Source: Lonicera japonica (lineage: Eukaryota > Streptophyta > Magnoliopsida > Dipsacales > Caprifoliaceae). Taken from it: DNA of 64,000 bases. Made by a program: the position numbers and the translations under genes. The notes beneath the pieces were generated by a model. The model was not told the DNA's origin. It worked only from the letters and a program-made list of their open reading frames with translations, and searched no databases. The stretch spans positions 46,747,715-46,811,714 of the forward strand of contig CM038467.1 of the NCBI GenBank assembly GCA_021464415.1, in the 5' to 3' direction. How positions within the stretch are numbered: position 1 is the first letter of the stretch; every line of letters starts with the position of its first letter. Shown here one piece after another: positions 62,290 through 64,000 of this stretch.

Positions 62290-62690
62290 ATGTGAGTGTA
62301 GAATAGCAGGTGGGGGCCATCTCTTCCTTGTAAAAAATGGCTTCTATCAGATCGTGTTCATGGCATTTCATTAATTAAGTTTGTCTTTACCTTAGTTTTT
62401 TGATGAGATTTCAAGAACAACAATTAGTTTGTAAGATATTTAAGTCATAGAAGAAAGTTTACGTGGTCAAAGAACTACATGTGGGACCCATCTCTCCCTT
62501 GTAAAACAAAACAAATTGCTACAATTTGATTGTGTTTGTGGCATTTCATGAATCAAGTATTTTCCTTCCCCTTGCTTTTTCGATGAAATGTCATGAACAA
62601 TGATTAGTTTGTAGGATGTTTAGGTGATAGAAGAAAGTTGATGTGATTGAAGAATAACATGTGGGACCCATCTTTCCCTTATGAAACAAA
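62290..62690. repeat. 174-bp tandem repeat array, downstream block of copy VI (inverted)
   Basis: About two and a half units, counterpart of 35290-35700 and 42050-42430. Confidence 0.8.
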
Positions 62691-64000
62691 TGGCTGCAAT
62701 ATAATTAAGCCGAGATAATAGTCGCAAACGTTTATCTATGTATGCATGTGCATGTTTTGTGGGTATTGCTTACTTTAGCTAGTTACAGAGAAAATCGCAG
62801 AAATAGAAAAAATTAGAGATATTATGTGGCACTCAAATCTCCCACTCATGGTTAATCATTTGATATTGTTCGTGAGCGTGTGAATTGCGAAATTAATCAA
62901 CCAATCTATTCATTTTTTTGTCCTACTATTAAAATAATGATCAGGAGTCAATTTTGGAAATCAATTTATACCAAATCACACAATAATTACATAAGTTTTG
63001 TTGTTTACCATGTCTTACGTTGAAATTGGTGTTTTCCTAAATAGCGTGAAAGTGAAATATTGAATATCAGAAGAAGGGAGTTCATAGTCATTTTTGATAT
63101 CAGTAAACCAACCGTTCTTGTTTCTCAGTATCAGCTACTATGGTACTCCATATGTGCTAGTATGGAAATACCATTATCCTTCATTTATATAGATATGAAG
63201 TTTTGTAATACAAATACGGAAACCAAATCAACGATTCCATAAAGCTGAAAAACTAGATGTGAGTCCACAATCAAGGCTTCGTTTACAGGATGTCTCAAAA
63301 GAGTAGTCTCATTTTCATTTTTCGGATATAAGCAATGTACCAAATCTCATATAGTAGAAAATAAGTTATATCTTTGATCATTGAGTAGCTTGAAATTGGT
63401 GTCCTCTTACAAAATATCAAAGTTAAAGTGGGACTATGAGTACAAAGCAACTTATAGGGATGAATGAGGGACCGGGCCAACTAATTTTGTAAACTAATCA
63501 AAAAGCTTTTGGATTGAGGAACAAAGTAGGACCTGAGAATTCTTAGGCGGACTCTTTCCTTAATGAAATGTATATCCAGCTCTACATGTATATCCCTATA
63601 TTGAAGAACTGAAGAACTGGGTTCAAAAGCAGATTACTTATTAGAAAATAACTCAGAAAATTTCTTCTCCCTAAATCCCTAAATTTCTAGGAGTTCCCTA
63701 GGTCGCGCCTTCGTTGTAAACTTTATGAGCTTTAGCCAGTCAACTATGTCCAGTCATATACCCAAGATGATATCGTTGGCCAAACTATGTTTGGTCCCAC
63801 TCTTGGCATGGCTACTTCTCTAATAACATTTATGCCCATGAGTATAAAACCAGCTTAAAAATTTAGGATAAAACTGACAAAAGTGACTCAAACGATGACG
63901 TGTAATCACTGCATTAGTTAGTGAGTGAACTGAAAAGAGTGAATCTCACACACTAGCCAATCAATTATTAATTTAAGACGAGATAATATTTGTAAACATT

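Larger units (their letters stand above)
56003..64000. repeat. Repeated locus, copy VI, inverted arm
   Basis: Reverse complement of the locus: 56003 onward matches the complement of 48330 (and 20565) downward, and 62900-64000 matches the complement of about 33860-32950. It lacks Cassandra (empty site near 62862) and runs off the window. Opposite copy IV it forms an inverted repeat of about 8 kb with a spacer of about 14 kb. Confidence 0.8.

Overview
The window is repeat-rich, AT-rich nuclear DNA from a flowering plant. Evidence for this is plant initiator-Met primer-binding sites (TGGTATCAGAG), a Cassandra-type TRIM retrotransposon carrying 5S rRNA sequence in its LTRs, Ty1/copia remnants, Stowaway-like MITEs, and intron-containing fragments of a plant chloroplast protein gene. 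I found no intact protein-coding gene, no tRNA gene and no prokaryotic feature. Most open frames here are chance frames or shadows inside repeats. The species cannot be told from the sequence.

Layout. The backbone is one ancestral locus copied about six times and then broken up by insertions and deletions. Each copy carries decayed exons (A-B-C-D-E in gene order) of a gene resembling the DUF1995 part of plant adenylate kinase 5, chloroplastic. The C-D intron holds a short array of 174-bp tandem repeats, and a second such array lies downstream of exon E in the longer copies. Copies I to V read on the minus strand (about 0.2-5.4, 8.6-12.7, 16.3-20.2, 37.6-41.6 and 44.3-48.0 kb). Copy VI reads on the plus strand (56.0-64.0 kb) and forms an 8-kb inverted arm opposite copy IV.

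The 100-N gap at 11550-11649 is flanked by segments P (4405-11549) and Q (11651-19217). They are about 98% identical by eye, far closer than any other pair. The match runs exactly to both gap edges, as expected if two overlapping contig ends (probably the two haplotypes) were placed in series. Copies II and III may therefore be partly artefactual.

Region 19.2-31.9 kb is a nest of retroelements: a 1.47-kb copia-type solo LTR (20786-22259), a Ty1/copia RNase H remnant (22934-23190, continued at 26799 and 31865), and two large TG...CA elements inserted into that remnant (23191-26798 with target duplication AGGTA; 26824-31864 with GGGTT/GGATT). Region 31.9-41.8 kb is copy IV and carries the Cassandra element as a three-LTR tandem (33944-35119). 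Region 41.8-55.0 kb is copy V; it is paralogous to 14.8-28.8 kb but carries a different 3.8-kb insertion (50031-53850). A truncated element (54958-56002) marks the turn into inverted copy VI.

Because the copies are paralogous, several insertions can be checked against an empty site inside this same window. This gives a relative order: older copia remnant and 26824-type element, then duplication, then private insertions (copia solo LTR, 3.6-kb element, 3.8-kb element, Cassandra). Nothing here looks like an undescribed functional system. What stands out is the assembly artefact, the tandem Cassandra element, and a gene fragment amplified together with a hairpin-bearing 174-bp repeat.
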